In this document: positions 34,944 through 43,557 of the stretch, in pieces
Position numbering within the stretch: position 1 is the first letter of the stretch
How the letters are laid out: each line of letters opens with the position of its first letter
From: Planctomycetaceae bacterium
Lineage (GTDB): Bacteria > Planctomycetota > Planctomycetia > Planctomycetales > Planctomycetaceae
Assembly (NCBI GenBank): GCA_020426505.1
Contig: JAGQPX010000039.1
Coordinates: 1-60,208 of the forward strand
Length of the DNA stretch: 60,208 bases
Direction of reading: 5' to 3'
The notes under the pieces: generated by a model
Databases searched by the model: none
What the model was told of the DNA's origin: nothing
What the model saw: only the letters and a program-made list of their open reading frames with translations
Position numbers and translations under genes: made by a program

Positions 34944-36842
34944 ATGACTCGGCAAATTCTCGGATACCTGGCTCCGCTTTCCTTCCTTTGTCTCGTCACG
35001 GCTGTTCCGCTGACAGCAGGCGAAACCGGTCCGTTGCTGGCACAAAACTGCCCGACATGTCCACAGCCGCAATACCAGTACTCGACCCCGTCCAACGAGT
35101 ACTACTCGCCCAGTCCATCCTCAGGCGACTCGTACATCGAGCCGACACCGATGGACATGACGCCTTCGGATTCCAATCAGTCTGTCCCGCCGCCTCCGAG
35201 TGACTCTCCGGAAAGCTCGCAACAGCAGTCCAATCTCAATCAGCCGGAACTGAACATGCAGGCACCTGACTTGGCGACGCCCACATTCAACCCCTCCGTC
35301 GGCAGCGTCGCGTCCACGGCAGCCACGTCGCCGCAGGCAACGGCACCCAACATGATTGGTGACCTCTTCGGTGGATCAGTCAGTGGGACCGTTCCACTTG
35401 TCGTCGACCGCTTGTTCGCCACGACCAGCGACCCGATCCTCGGCCCGGCTATTGACCCGATGTCGCCCCTCGCTCTGACTGCTGCAAGCATGGCGATCGA
35501 CCCGCATCCGGATCTCCTCATCAGTCGGACACCCGGAGGAGCGGCACTGCCGATGGTTCCGACCGTACCGATGTTCCCGACAGAGTTCACGACCGTTGAT
35601 TCCCAGGCGGACATTGTCATGGCCAACCCTGGAATCGTCGGCGCCGTCGTGCCGATCGTGAACAATGCAAGTGTCGAGGCCGAAGCGGCAGCGCTGGGAG
35701 ACTCCATCCACGGACACGGAACAACCACATTCATCGGAAGCGAATCGAACGTCGTTGTGGATTCGCATATTGCGGCAATCGAAGGTGAGTACACGCCCAC
35801 ATGGGTGTACGACTACACGATCATGTCCGAAATCGCAGGCATCTCGAATCCGGGTGGCCTTCCGGGCGGAAATGTCGGACGTCAGAAACTGACCGAGAAC
35901 GCCAGTCCTCTCCCGCGCGATCGCGTCTACGTCAACTACAGCTACTTTCACAACACGCCTCTGACGAATGCGGGTGTACACGTGAACCGCGTGACCCCCG
36001 GTTTTGAGAAGACCTTCTTCGGCGGCGACATGTCCATCGAGGTCCGGGCACCGTTTGCCACGACCCTCGACAGCGACTTGCTCTCCGGAACACTCGGAGA
36101 TTCCAAGAGTACCGAGTTCGGCAACATGACCGTGTATCTAAAAGCACTGTTGTGGGACGCCGGCTTCGAAGCCGTCTCTGCTGGTGTTGGATTCACGCTC
36201 CCGACTGCTGACGATGCGACCTATGGTGATGTCTTCAAAGTCGAGAACGAGTCGGTTCATGTCCTGCCCTTCATCGGGGCCTTGTTCCTGCCGACCGAGC
36301 GGATGTTCGTTCAGGGCTTCCTGCAGGCGGACATCGACCCCACCGGAAACCCGTTCAGTTACGCGGAGTTCAATCCGAACGGTCCCCGTAGTCCGATGCG
36401 AACGATCGGACGCCCGAATGATGCCGACATGATATTCTTCGACATCGGCTTTGGATACTGGATCTATCAGGCACCGTTGTGCGGGGGATGCGAGTGCGGC
36501 GGGTGTCCGGGTGCACCGTGCGGCCATCGCCACGGCTGGATCCAAGGCATCGCACCGACCGTCGAACTCCACTACAACGGCACGATCGAATCGGCTGATA
36601 CGGTCCTCGTTCAGCGTGGCCCGTCTGCATTCACCGTTGGCAACGGCAGCCAAGGCGACATTGACCTGTGGAACCTCGTGCTCGGCGTGAATTTCGACCT
36701 GCAAAGCAACGCCAGTCTCACACTGGCCTACGCCACCCCGCTCGACAGCGACGGGGAAGAACAGTTCGACAGCGAATTCCGCGTGATGTTCAACTGGTAC
36801 TTCGGTGGTTCCGACCGATTCATCAGCCCGCCGACCTTCTGA
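34944..36842 (+). CDS. Outer-membrane-type protein with Pro/Ser-rich N-terminus (paralog 2)
   Basis: The protein is 632 residues. The ATG at 34944 begins a signal peptide (LAPLSFLCLVTAVPLTAG) and has GGGGAG upstream. It repeats the plan of the preceding gene: CPTCPQPQYQYS then a Pro/Ser/Gln stretch, the block TFNPSVGSVASTAATSPQAT, the marker LGGLPGGNVGRQKLTE, and NRVTPGFEKTFF. The last strand is RVMFNWYFGG. A Cys/Gly-rich insertion (LCGGCECGGCPGAPCGHRHG) is absent from paralog 1 and could bind metal or form disulfides. The 88-base gap suggests co-transcription; a strong terminator follows. Confidence 0.75.
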   Translation: MTRQILGYLAPLSFLCLVTAVPLTAGETGPLLAQNCPTCPQPQYQYSTPSNEYYSPSPSSGDSYIEPTPMDMTPSDSNQSVPPPPSDSPESSQQQSNLNQPELNMQAPDLATPTFNPSVGSVASTAATSPQATAPNMIGDLFGGSVSGTVPLVVDRLFATTSDPILGPAIDPMSPLALTAASMAIDPHPDLLISRTPGGAALPMVPTVPMFPTEFTTVDSQADIVMANPGIVGAVVPIVNNASVEAEAAALGDSIHGHGTTTFIGSESNVVVDSHIAAIEGEYTPTWVYDYTIMSEIAGISNPGGLPGGNVGRQKLTENASPLPRDRVYVNYSYFHNTPLTNAGVHVNRVTPGFEKTFFGGDMSIEVRAPFATTLDSDLLSGTLGDSKSTEFGNMTVYLKALLWDAGFEAVSAGVGFTLPTADDATYGDVFKVENESVHVLPFIGALFLPTERMFVQGFLQADIDPTGNPFSYAEFNPNGPRSPMRTIGRPNDADMIFFDIGFGYWIYQAPLCGGCECGGCPGAPCGHRHGWIQGIAPTVELHYNGTIESADTVLVQRGPSAFTVGNGSQGDIDLWNLVLGVNFDLQSNASLTLAYATPLDSDGEEQFDSEFRVMFNWYFGGSDRFISPPTF

Positions 36843-36867
36843 GCACAACAGATAGACGCGAAGGACA

Positions 36868-36910
36868 GCGATTAGCCACACATTTCAATTGTGTGGCTAA
36901 TCGCGTTTTT
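36868..36910 (+). terminator. Intrinsic terminator of the outer-membrane-type gene pair
   Basis: GCGATTAGCCACACA (36868-36882) pairs perfectly over 15 bp with TGTGTGGCTAATCGC (36890-36904), with a seven-base loop. GTTTTT follows. It lies 25 bases past the paralog 2 stop and 17 bases before the convergent gene's end. Confidence 0.93.
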
Positions 36911-36927
36911 GCCCCATCGCCACGGGT

Positions 36928-37926
36928 CTATTCCGCGTTCGGCAGGCGAATCGTCGCCATCACTGGGTAGTGATCCGAGTAGCCGATGTGGTCCCGGTCG
37001 TCATCGTCGGGCCACGTGTACGACGTGCCGTACAACTTTCGCTCTCTGGTCATGATCGCAGGTCGAATGACGGACGACGACTCCCATTCGATTCCCTCAC
37101 CATCGTGAAGCTGGGGATTGATGAAGATGTGATCGAACCCGTTGTACTCGACCCGTTTCTCGTCAAGATTGTTGTAGGGAAGCGTCCAGCGTTCCTTGAA
37201 TGGCAGGTCTTTCAGCGTGTTCATCATGTCGTGCTGCTCGAGATGGACGGGCGACGCATCCGTGTCGTCGTCATTGAAGTCCCCTCCGATGATGATCGGC
37301 ACGGCTCGTCCCTCGTAAGTGGGGATCTGATGGTTGACAAGGTCGGTCACCACACGTGCACAGTTCATCCGCAAGTCCTCGCCGCCGCCGAACCGACTCT
37401 TCCAGTGATTGACGATCACATACAGCGGCTGACCATCAAATGTGAAACGAGCCACGAGAATCCCCCGATAGAACGCCGGGACCTCAAAGCTGTGTGAGAG
37501 AAACGTTCGCCTGGCGATGATCGCTACGTCGATACCCCGTTCGTCCGTCTCATCGCTGAGCTCGAAATACTGGTAGCCCGAGTCAGCCAGATATGAGTGA
37601 CACAATTCACGCAAGAGTCCCCGGTTCTCGACTTCCATCAGACCGACGATGTCGGCATCAAGTTGGCGGATGATCGTCGCGTCCTTTTGAAGTTTCTCAC
37701 GAACCTTCTCCGGCAGAATCACATCTGCAATCGGCGTCCGCTTGTCGATGTACTGATCGAACAGATTCTCGACGTTCCAGAACGCAACCCTCACCTCTCC
37801 GGCTTGGACGTGAGCATGCGAAAGACAGATCGCGGAAACGGCGACAAGGATCAACAACGTCACGCGGCAAGCGAACGTGACGAGAGAATCACTGGACAGC
37901 AGTAAGTGAGCAGAGCGATTTCGCAT
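36928..37926 (-). CDS. Exported endonuclease/exonuclease/phosphatase-family protein
   Basis: The protein is 332 residues with AAGGA seven bases before the ATG. A signal peptide covers about residues 18-42 (FACRVTLLILVAVSAICLSHA). The EEP fold is shown by VRVAFWNVENLFD, DIVGLMEVEN (metal-binding Glu), VIVNHWKSR, PIIIGGDFNDDDTD and the final SDHYPVMATI with the catalytic Asp-His pair. Members cleave phosphodiesters of nucleic acids or phosphoinositide-like substrates. Export suggests scavenging of extracellular nucleic acid, which is inference. Confidence 0.88.
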   Translation of the reverse strand: MRNRSAHLLLSSDSLVTFACRVTLLILVAVSAICLSHAHVQAGEVRVAFWNVENLFDQYIDKRTPIADVILPEKVREKLQKDATIIRQLDADIVGLMEVENRGLLRELCHSYLADSGYQYFELSDETDERGIDVAIIARRTFLSHSFEVPAFYRGILVARFTFDGQPLYVIVNHWKSRFGGGEDLRMNCARVVTDLVNHQIPTYEGRAVPIIIGGDFNDDDTDASPVHLEQHDMMNTLKDLPFKERWTLPYNNLDEKRVEYNGFDHIFINPQLHDGEGIEWESSSVIRPAIMTRERKLYGTSYTWPDDDDRDHIGYSDHYPVMATIRLPNAE

Positions 37927-38061
37927 GAACGCATCCTTCGACAGGCGGACAACTCGGCGATGCGGTCATCGTAGTCAGTCGAGGCGGCCCGTGGAAACGA
38001 TGCGTGCTTCACGACGAACGGAGAGGCGATCGTCGATAAGCGTTCGCCCCTGTCGGGGCTT

Positions 38062-38442
38062 TCAGCGGAATTGCTCCACGGGAGCGGCCATTGGTGCGGA
38101 CTCTGTCTCCGCGACATCTGTCGATGGCAATGTGAGAGTTTCCGTGGGCGTCGAACGGCCAAGCAAACGTGTCAGACGCCCGGTCGGTTGTTCTGTCGGC
38201 TCCTCAGCGACGGCAATCGATCTCTCATTCGTCACGATCTCATTCTGAAAACGACTGACACCTTCCGTGGGTGACGTTCGATTTGGTTTTGGCAGCAGAT
38301 CGAACCCCATAAAAGGAGATGGTGAGTTGCTATCCATGTGAAAGAACGTGCGACCGAGCTGACAGCCGGACAAGTTCGTGCTGATGATGAACACAAACGT
38401 CAACTGACAGATGGAGCGGGTTCGCCAATTGCGGGATCTCAT
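38062..38442 (-). CDS. Predicted lipoprotein, unknown function
   Basis: The protein is about 126 residues. I chose the ATG at 38442 because GGGAG lies seven bases upstream and the product then begins with a lipoprotein signal. That signal has a hydrophobic LTFVFIIST and lipobox LSGC. The mature part is Pro/Thr/Glu-rich and low in structure (PTEQPTGRLTRLLGRSTPTE). It lies downstream of another small lipoprotein gene on the same strand. No family was recognised. Confidence 0.6.
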   Translation of the reverse strand: MRSRNWRTRSICQLTFVFIISTNLSGCQLGRTFFHMDSNSPSPFMGFDLLPKPNRTSPTEGVSRFQNEIVTNERSIAVAEEPTEQPTGRLTRLLGRSTPTETLTLPSTDVAETESAPMAAPVEQFR

Positions 38443-38519
38443 CCGTGATCTCCCGAAGGAACGCAGATTTTGATGGAGTCGTTTTTTCTGACCGACGAAT
38501 CCTTCGTCGGCAAGACAGT

Positions 38520-38714
38520 TCACAAGCCGACGTCGAGTTCCTCATCCTCGGACGCGTACGTCTCCGGGACTTCCGGTTCCCATTGATCGGGTACACCCGC
38601 GAAGTTGGGGACTGCGAAAGATTTCTCGCCCTCCGGGCTGGATTGACATCCGACCGCGCAAGTGAGGAGGAGCAGGGCAACGCCCCCAATGAGTTGGGTT
38701 CGGAGTCGACGCAT
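38520..38714 (-). CDS. Small predicted lipoprotein
   Basis: The protein is 64 residues from the ATG at 38714. It has a short basic start (MRRLRTQ), a hydrophobic core (LIGGVALLLLTC) and lipobox AVGC. The mature part is about 40 residues and acidic, ending in ETYASEDEELDVGL. The frame continues upstream to 38912 without coding character. The ribosome binding site is weak. Small lipoproteins like this may tether or modulate envelope enzymes; the role is unknown. Confidence 0.55.
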   Translation of the reverse strand: MRRLRTQLIGGVALLLLTCAVGCQSSPEGEKSFAVPNFAGVPDQWEPEVPETYASEDEELDVGL

Positions 38715-38827
38715 GATTGAGGTGCCCGAAAACGGGCAATGACGATCTTGGCGAGGAAATGCAACGATGGGACGCGTGTAATAGCAGGAATGGCCCTCAC
38801 GGAAAAGACCGATTTGAGCCAACTGCT

Positions 38828-39589
38828 TCAATCTCTCCGAGCTGTCCGAACTGTCGCAAATCGCTCGTGAGCGATCCGACGACGGATGTCGTAGTGGATT
38901 CGCTCGTCCCACTCTGCGTAGATGTGCCCTCGGGTATCGATGGTCGAGTCGTAAGGAGGTCCACCTTCAAATTGAAAGCCATGAGACGGATCTCCCAGGT
39001 CGATGTTCTCGACGCGTGACTCGTTTTCCCATTTTCTCCAACTCAGCAGGTGCCTCGTGTAGTAATTGGTCGCCCGTTTGACATTAGCAGGCAACTCACC
39101 CGCACGTTGTCCATGTTTGACCCTTGCGAGCGAGGAGGGATCGAGAAAGATCACATGTTCAACCTGCACGACCGGCTCGTCCGCCAAAAGCTCGCAAACC
39201 TCTCGGGCTGCGTGTCCTCCCCAGCTGTTTCCCACGATCATCAACCGGTGTTCCGGGTTTGCTTCGTGATAGTCGCGGAGAGATTCAGCAAGGCCGGCGG
39301 CCATGGGCGGCTCAGGGGACTTGATCTTCCCGGCCCGTGTTCCGTTCCAGTTGAAGTACTCTGCGGACACCCGGTCGTACTGCGTCAGATCGCCCAACAG
39401 GCGATAGAGACCACTGTTCCCCCCGCGACCGGCGGTCCCCTCGAGTTGCTCAGGAGACGGATCAGAAACGAAACCGCCGATCAGCACGACATGAACGGGC
39501 GACGTCTCCACGGGCATCGAGCCGGAACTCTCGGCACCGATCAAACTTGCAAGAAGGTACGTGAGCGCCAAACCGTGAATCACTGTCAT
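38828..39589 (-). CDS. Exported alpha/beta-hydrolase (lipase-like)
   Basis: The protein is 253 residues. A signal peptide (GLALTYLLASLIGAESSG) is followed by VHVVLIGGFVSDPSPE, the first strand and oxyanion loop of an alpha/beta hydrolase. The nucleophile elbow is LMIVGNSWGGHAA (G-x-S-x-G). A candidate acid is Asp in VIFLDPSSL. The histidine is probably in the C-terminal RGHIYAEWDERIHYD. It looks most like short lipases or thioesterases. Its ATG overlaps the stop of a possible small upstream gene (ATGA), suggesting coupled translation. Confidence 0.78.
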   Translation of the reverse strand: MTVIHGLALTYLLASLIGAESSGSMPVETSPVHVVLIGGFVSDPSPEQLEGTAGRGGNSGLYRLLGDLTQYDRVSAEYFNWNGTRAGKIKSPEPPMAAGLAESLRDYHEANPEHRLMIVGNSWGGHAAREVCELLADEPVVQVEHVIFLDPSSLARVKHGQRAGELPANVKRATNYYTRHLLSWRKWENESRVENIDLGDPSHGFQFEGGPPYDSTIDTRGHIYAEWDERIHYDIRRRIAHERFATVRTARRD

Positions 39590-39753
39590 TCCGCTCCGAA
39601 AAAAGGGTCGTGAGAAGCGACGCCTCTTAACACGAATCGCCCGTTTGATGGAAGACGGATTTCATACCCTTGCAGTCGTGCGACATTCGGGGTTAGTGCG
39701 AGTTGCACGGCTGCGTCGACCTCATCGCAGACAAGCGTCCTAGCGACAGCCAT
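39586..39753 (-). CDS. Possible small protein translationally coupled to the hydrolase
   Basis: The protein is 55 residues from the ATG at 39753, with GGAAG about nine bases upstream. Its stop overlaps the hydrolase start by four bases in the classic ATGA arrangement. The sequence (MAVARTLVCDEVDAAVQLAL, then QGYEIRLPSNGRFVLRG) looks protein-like, with an amphipathic helix followed by strands. No family was recognised. The alternative is a chance frame in the hydrolase leader. Confidence 0.4.
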   Translation of the reverse strand: MAVARTLVCDEVDAAVQLALTPNVARLQGYEIRLPSNGRFVLRGVASHDPFFGAE

Positions 39754-39884
39754 TCGTCTTTCTTCCGGAGAATGTCTCGACTGACGATTTCGGGCAAAGT
39801 CCTCTGCTCGCGTGGTGCTAGTGTGGAGAGGCAGGCGATGGTGTCTCGCCAACCACGACGGGCACACACTTCGGGAGAGTCACG

Positions 39885-40658
39885 ATGGGTAGATTCAAAT
39901 CACTGATGACGGGAGCCCTGTTGGGAGCCGGGGGGATGTACGTCGGCATGCAGTATCACGTCCTGATGGCACCGGAGGGGATGCTATTGGTCCCCCGGAC
40001 ACCGCAGGCGCGATTGCAGGATGCCTATGCAGACGTTCGCGATTGGGATGCACAAACATGGATAGCACGACCGCAAGTCTCATTGGCCGTCACCGAATAC
40101 GGGCGGCCTGATCTGATCACCAATGGATCAACTCGCGGGGTCCTCGACAAACTCCGTAACACCTTCGCTCCGGATCGTGAACAACTGGGAGAAGCATCGA
40201 ACGGTTGGGAGCCAGTTGACAACCTCGATGTTCCCCCACCGATTCCTGACAATACGCGACCCGATGCGGTCGCCGAGGAAACGCCCGCACGAAAGAGCTT
40301 TCTGCCGCTTGCTGAACTGTTCGGCTTTGATGATCGGGATGACGAAGAAACAAATCGTGACATCAATCGTTCGACCCTGACGGAGAGTGAGTCGCAGACG
40401 AAAGTGATGCCTGCTGCACGCATCACGCCGAAAGAGGTCGAGTTGCTGCCGCCGCCGGACGATATCGACCTCGGGTCTGGATCTGATGTCGACCTGGGCC
40501 GCCCCGGACAATTCCCAGAGGAACTGCAGTACCGCCCCCGTCAATCGGATGCCGGCGAGAATCTGCCGGAACAGAGCGCCGAGGCTGTCGAGGAGGGGAA
40601 CTGGGAGCCGCTGAGCCTGCTTCCCGAAGACATGCGAGATCAGGCAGTCGTCAAGTAA
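39885..40658 (+). CDS. Hypothetical membrane-anchored protein
   Basis: The protein is 257 residues, with GGGAGA six bases before the ATG. An N-terminal Gly-rich hydrophobic segment (LMTGALLGAGGMYVGMQYHVL) could anchor it. The rest is acidic and Pro-rich with low predicted structure (LDVPPPIPDNTRPDAVAEE, EVELLPPPDDIDLGSGSDVD). No enzyme or binding motif is visible. It converges on the HEAT-repeat gene. Confidence 0.65.
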   Translation: MGRFKSLMTGALLGAGGMYVGMQYHVLMAPEGMLLVPRTPQARLQDAYADVRDWDAQTWIARPQVSLAVTEYGRPDLITNGSTRGVLDKLRNTFAPDREQLGEASNGWEPVDNLDVPPPIPDNTRPDAVAEETPARKSFLPLAELFGFDDRDDEETNRDINRSTLTESESQTKVMPAARITPKEVELLPPPDDIDLGSGSDVDLGRPGQFPEELQYRPRQSDAGENLPEQSAEAVEEGNWEPLSLLPEDMRDQAVVK

Positions 40659-40756
40659 CTCGTCCAGGTTGAGGGGGTGCGAGCGCGGGTGGACGTGCTC
40701 GCAACTCGCCCGATTCTGCGCGCCCACGGAGGGGCGCCGAACGGGCAGACACACGG

Positions 40757-42982
40757 TCACTCCGCCAAGGGCAAAGTCGGCACGGGATGTGACAGCAACG
40801 CCTCAACTCCCTCTTCGGTGAACGTCGGTGAGGCGTCCGGCTCATCGACCGGTGACGATTCCACGGTTGCCCCGGTCTCGCCGTTCCACACATCGTGCAC
40901 GATGTTGACTTCATGTTCGCTCAACAATTGTCCATGACGTTCCATGTGCAAGAGTAATTCTCGTGTGACCAGTTGACGTAACTCGTCATTGCTCACAGGA
41001 GAAAGAATCACATCCAGCAATCGACGCTGAATGCTGGGGCGACCGATGCCGGCAAGAGCCAGAACAACATCCGGTCCAGCAGCGGGATGATTGATTGACT
41101 CCGCCAACGGGATCTCAGCGGGGGCGAGATCGAAGATCGAGGCGAGCGGACTCCGGGAGAGGTATCGCAAGGCCGAGGCGGCGGCTTCCATGCGGGCACG
41201 CTTCTGTTCGGACGTGAGGGGCGGCGAGTTCGTTTGTGCAAGGACCGGTTCGATCTGACGCAACCAGTGAGCGGCATCTCCTCCCGTCGCGACGAACCCG
41301 CTGATTGGCACCTGCTCAAGGAACCGTTGCATATCGAACCGCGCCGGCTCAGGAGCTGCGATGACCAATGGAACGCCCGCTGTGCGAGAGTCAGACCGGA
41401 AATTGGCAACCGTCTGTGTCAACTCCCAACGGATCGTGTTCGGATGAAGCACGATGAGCGAAAGATCGCCATGTGCAACCGCTTGGTTGAAGCCCTCACG
41501 CGCCGTCGGTGCGACAGAGGCCGTGAAACCCAGCTTGCCCAACATGCTGGCCGTGTCGACCGCCCGCTGAACATTGGGATCAATGACAACTCCATGAGGA
41601 GCACCGTCGTCGATCAGCGCCTGCGAGAAGATTTCCACAACTCGATGAGCGCGCGGGAAACTCTCAATCGGTTCGATGTTCAGGACGGTCATGGCGGCGG
41701 CGAACTGCACGCGATCGTTCGGGAAGTCCAAAGCCGCCACGATCGGCGGTAACATGCCGGCCGACTTCTGCAGTTGATCGGGTGATGCCATCTCGGCGAG
41801 TGCAGTCAAAGCGACGAGAGCCGCAGCGGGGTTGCCATGTTCGACCGCCATTCCAAGTGCCCATTCCGTGAGACCGGGACCACTCGACAGGGCAAGATCG
41901 TGAGCGGTGCCCGGCCCTGACGGTGCCGGCTGATTCCATCCTGCCCGTATGCGCTCATGTGCCATCGTCGCCGCGAGGAACAGGGCTTGAGAGGCCTCAC
42001 TCTCCGGCATCAGTAGCATCGCCTGTCGCGCGAGCTTCTCGGCCATGAAGGCAGACGCATTCGCGGGGCTGGTGACCACGCCGACGAGTCGGTCCTCGTC
42101 AGTATCCCATGTCCAAACCGTGAGGATCCCGTCGAGGTCCGGACTCCACGGAAACTCTCCACGAAAGTGCTGCACGGCCCGATCAAAGACCTCATCGACG
42201 GCCGCGCTCGTGTCGAGCAGGTTCGTTTGTTCCGGAGCTCCATAACGGATGCGCGAGATCGCCTGCAATGCCGTCGTGTGGACGATTTCCGGCTGATCGG
42301 CTGCGAGGGCCGGATACCACAGGTGAGGGACGACGTACTCATCGCCGAGCCAACCGAGCGATTCGATGGCGATCATCCGAGTTTGTTGGTCTTGAGCGTC
42401 GATCGCCCCCAGCAGCGGTTCGATGGCCACGGCACCGAATTTGACCATCGTGAACACGAGCAACTCATGAGTGTTCGTGTGTCCGTCTCCGGACAGACGG
42501 TCGAGAAGCACGGGAATCGCTTCCGGACCGATGAGCTTGAGGTCTCGAATCGCCTGTTCCCTCTGCCGATCGTCTCCCTGCAAGTCGGCAATGATGTCGT
42601 CCAATCGAGATGGATCACTCAGTTGACGCCCCGCGGCGGCCTGCAACCGACGAAGCAACTCCTGGGACTGAGGTCGCATCTCCTCAAGATTGGACAACTG
42701 CAGGAATGTTGAGGAACCATGAATGTCCCGCAATCTCATGAGTGTCGCTTCGTCTGGCTCCTGATCCAGGAAAGTTCGCAGGTATCGCCGTGCAAGGTCG
42801 ATGCGGTCGACGCGCACCATCAACAAGACGGCTTCAAAGTACTCGTCCGGCGTCTCCGGCTCTTTTGCGAGAACCGACGGCGCCTCCGGCTCGATCAGCC
42901 CCGAATCAACTTGCGCCACGACAGACTGTCCGTGGGTCAAAGCACACAAGAGAGTGAGGACAACAAATGAATCTCGACTCAT
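40757..42982 (-). CDS. Exported HEAT-repeat protein with degenerate receiver-like domain
   Basis: The protein is 741 residues from the ATG at 42982; the frame is open to 43096 without coding sense. A signal peptide (FVVLTLLCALTHGQSVVAQ) is followed by a helical region. HEAT repeats at about 130-250 include AIRDLKLIGPEAIPVLLDRL, VAIEPLLGAID and RMIAIESLGWLGDE. At about 463-585 lies a segment with the plan of a response-regulator receiver domain (GVVIDPNVQRAV, MLGKLGFTASVAPT, LSLIVLHPN, GVPLVIAAPEP). The usual phospho-acceptor Asp is replaced by His513, so phosphorylation is unlikely. A further HEAT-like helix set lies at the C-terminus. A receiver-like fold on an exported protein is unusual; it may act as a protein-binding scaffold. 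Confidence 0.78.
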   Translation of the reverse strand: MSRDSFVVLTLLCALTHGQSVVAQVDSGLIEPEAPSVLAKEPETPDEYFEAVLLMVRVDRIDLARRYLRTFLDQEPDEATLMRLRDIHGSSTFLQLSNLEEMRPQSQELLRRLQAAAGRQLSDPSRLDDIIADLQGDDRQREQAIRDLKLIGPEAIPVLLDRLSGDGHTNTHELLVFTMVKFGAVAIEPLLGAIDAQDQQTRMIAIESLGWLGDEYVVPHLWYPALAADQPEIVHTTALQAISRIRYGAPEQTNLLDTSAAVDEVFDRAVQHFRGEFPWSPDLDGILTVWTWDTDEDRLVGVVTSPANASAFMAEKLARQAMLLMPESEASQALFLAATMAHERIRAGWNQPAPSGPGTAHDLALSSGPGLTEWALGMAVEHGNPAAALVALTALAEMASPDQLQKSAGMLPPIVAALDFPNDRVQFAAAMTVLNIEPIESFPRAHRVVEIFSQALIDDGAPHGVVIDPNVQRAVDTASMLGKLGFTASVAPTAREGFNQAVAHGDLSLIVLHPNTIRWELTQTVANFRSDSRTAGVPLVIAAPEPARFDMQRFLEQVPISGFVATGGDAAHWLRQIEPVLAQTNSPPLTSEQKRARMEAAASALRYLSRSPLASIFDLAPAEIPLAESINHPAAGPDVVLALAGIGRPSIQRRLLDVILSPVSNDELRQLVTRELLLHMERHGQLLSEHEVNIVHDVWNGETGATVESSPVDEPDASPTFTEEGVEALLSHPVPTLPLAE

Positions 42983-43557
42983 TAATGCACCTGTGGGATG
43001 CGAGGCGGAGAGCGACGTTCGCCGACCGGCAAACCGCTCATACTGCAATCTTACCGTCAACCGCAAAGTTTGCCCGACGCATAGAACGCGCAGCACAACC
43101 GGTTGACCGACGGAACGGCCCGTATCGAGTCTATCGCCTCAAATCACGGATCGCCTTGAGGTGGACGAATCCTCTGTCCGGGAACGACCACAAGTCTGTG
43201 CGCCGCATGCCGATTAGCTTGCCCGGACGTCACGACCGAATGACTGAGCGGCACCGTTAGAGTTCCGTCAGGGCTAAGAATTCGGGTCGGGTGGCAGGGG
43301 CAGACCAACGGGATGGCTCTGACATTGTGCGTCCAATCACCGGGGCCATCCGCTTCGCTACTGACCCCGCCACCCGACGTTCCGAACGGCTGTCGCTTGA
43401 TACGCGACGTGTCGGCCTCGATCTGAAATCGACGTTGATCGAGTCGCTGAGACGGACGAGGGATCGTGCGGAAATGTCTGCTTGACCGCAACGTTTGTGT
43501 CACCGATACTATGGTCACTCATTGACGAGCCGGCCATTCCCCCCAATGGAGGCGATG
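42983..43557. other. Divergent intergenic region holding a palindromic element
   Basis: About 575 bases separate the HEAT gene and the TPR gene. It contains element copy 2 (43289-43375). Small frames across it, including one read through the element (43291-43485), are not supported as genes. Promoters for both flanking genes should lie here. Confidence 0.45.
43289..43375 (-). repeat. REP/MITE-like palindromic element, copy 2 (87 bp, inverted)
   Basis: The element has the same length and termini as copy 1 but opposite orientation. Its ends are GGGTGGCAGGGGCAG and CTGACCCCGCCACCC. Against the reverse complement of copy 1 there are four substitutions and no gap. It lies between divergent genes, 182 bases upstream of the TPR gene start, so it could influence transcription. 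Confidence 0.85.
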
